A DNA stretch of 13,271 bases from Cyanobacteria bacterium UBA4641. Lineage in GTDB: Bacteria; Cyanobacteriota; Vampirovibrionia; Gastranaerophilales; Gastranaerophilaceae. The notes below the pieces were generated by a model. The model searched no databases, was not told the origin of the DNA, and saw only the letters and a program-made list of their open reading frames with translations. Where the stretch lies: NCBI GenBank assembly GCA_002405805.1, contig DHMN01000066.1, forward strand, positions 1 to 13,271, read 5' to 3'. The position numbers and the translations under genes were made by a program. Each line of letters starts with the position of its first letter. The stretch's first letter is position 1. Below are positions 13,058 through 13,271 of this stretch, in pieces.

Positions 13058-13132
13058 CTGTACCCTCACTCGAAATTGTAGTTTTTCGAGTTCCTCTCAA
13101 AAACAATTTCGGTCTCTCCCCTTCGGAGAGAC
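13058..13132 (+). repeat. 3'-tail repeat element downstream of the prepilin-like gene
   Basis: It begins at the base after the TAA and matches the minus-strand copy 7551-7612. CGAAATTGT (13071-13079) plus TTTT pair with AAAA plus ACAATTTCG (13099-13111). A second hairpin, GTCTCTCC (13112-13119) with GGAGAGAC (13125-13132), follows in this copy only. No T-run follows, so termination is not assured. Confidence 0.8.
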
Positions 13133-13155
13133 AAATCAGAATGACACTTTATTTT

Positions 13156-13175
13156 GTCGGCATAGCAATGCCGAC
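13156..13175. repeat. Small hairpin in the 3' intergenic region
   Basis: GTCGGCAT (13156-13163) and ATGCCGAC (13168-13175) form a perfect 8-bp stem with loop AGCA. It is flanked by TCAGAATGA on both sides (about 13136 and 13187), the same tail that ends other repeat units. A related hairpin is at 7114-7135. Confidence 0.6.
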
Positions 13176-13204
13176 CTACAAGCCTTTCAGAATGATATAG
13201 ACCT

Positions 13205-13256
13205 ATGTGAAATATTTGAGATTCCGAAACAGTCTTGGATTATTGGTTGCTCGACC
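13205..13256. repeat. Right copy of window-terminal inverted repeat
   Basis: This is the reverse complement of bases 1-50 apart from a few differences, including GCTCGACC at 13249-13256, which mirrors GGTCGAGC at 1-8. It starts with GAGATTCCGAAACA, the left half of the short palindromic family, then diverges. Fifteen further bases (13257-13271) lie outside it. Confidence 0.85.
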
Positions 13257-13271
13257 GGCTCAACGCAGCTC

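Noticed and set aside
12985..13200. Plus-strand 71-residue frame across the prepilin end and 3' repeats
   Set aside because: It overlaps the prepilin-like gene in another frame and then runs through repeat sequence.
1..13271. Circular plasmid or phage suggested by inverted ends
   Set aside because: The ends are inverted, not direct, repeats, and the content is ribosomal and biosynthetic chromosome genes with no replication or packaging gene.

Overview
This 13.3 kb window is low-GC bacterial chromosome made of housekeeping and biosynthetic genes in short transcription units on both strands, separated by repeat-rich intergenic DNA. The prepilin-like protein at the right end has the N-terminus GFTLAEVLITLGIIGVVAA followed by TIPNL. 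This form, with the low GC and the dispersed palindromic repeats, resembles gut Gastranaerophilales (Vampirovibrionia/Melainabacteria, the non-photosynthetic sister group of Cyanobacteria). That placement is an inference from sequence style, not from a search. The two window ends are inverted copies of one repeat, so this may be a whole metagenomic contig that stopped at repeats.

Left part (1-5934). aroC (chorismate synthase) and an upstream secreted small protein share an ATGA overlap on the minus strand. On the plus strand come a stand-alone response-regulator receiver and then bioF, bioG and bioC, which overlap by 31-33 nt and make biotin precursors. A 40-residue membrane protein is encoded on the minus strand convergent with bioC. 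It has a consensus sigma70-type promoter that lies back to back with the dapF promoter.

Middle (5935-7631). The conserved rpsF-ssb-rpsR operon ends at a clear rho-independent terminator. About 540 bases follow with no gene and at least five palindromic repeat units. Two of these, compared with a copy near position 90, keep an 8-bp stem by compensatory changes.

Right part (7632-13271). A nitrilase-family hydrolase (minus) and bioB (plus) are divergent. bioB completes the biotin-ring step, but its protein lacks one classical [2Fe-2S] cysteine. Next are a GH73-like glucosaminidase without a signal peptide, a convergent aroE carrying an unusual disordered N-terminal extension of about 210 residues, a small HTH regulator with a palindromic operator, and a divergent prepilin-like gene whose leader and cleavage motif is tandemly repeated. 

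Together the genes cover shikimate/chorismate synthesis (aroC, aroE), biotin (bioF, bioG, bioC, bioB), diaminopimelate for lysine and peptidoglycan (dapF), translation and ssDNA binding, and a regulated surface-protein locus. The most notable signals are the triplicated prepilin cleavage motif, the extended AroE, the hidden small membrane protein and the covarying repeat hairpins. No CRISPR array, tRNA, rRNA, transposase or integrase was seen.
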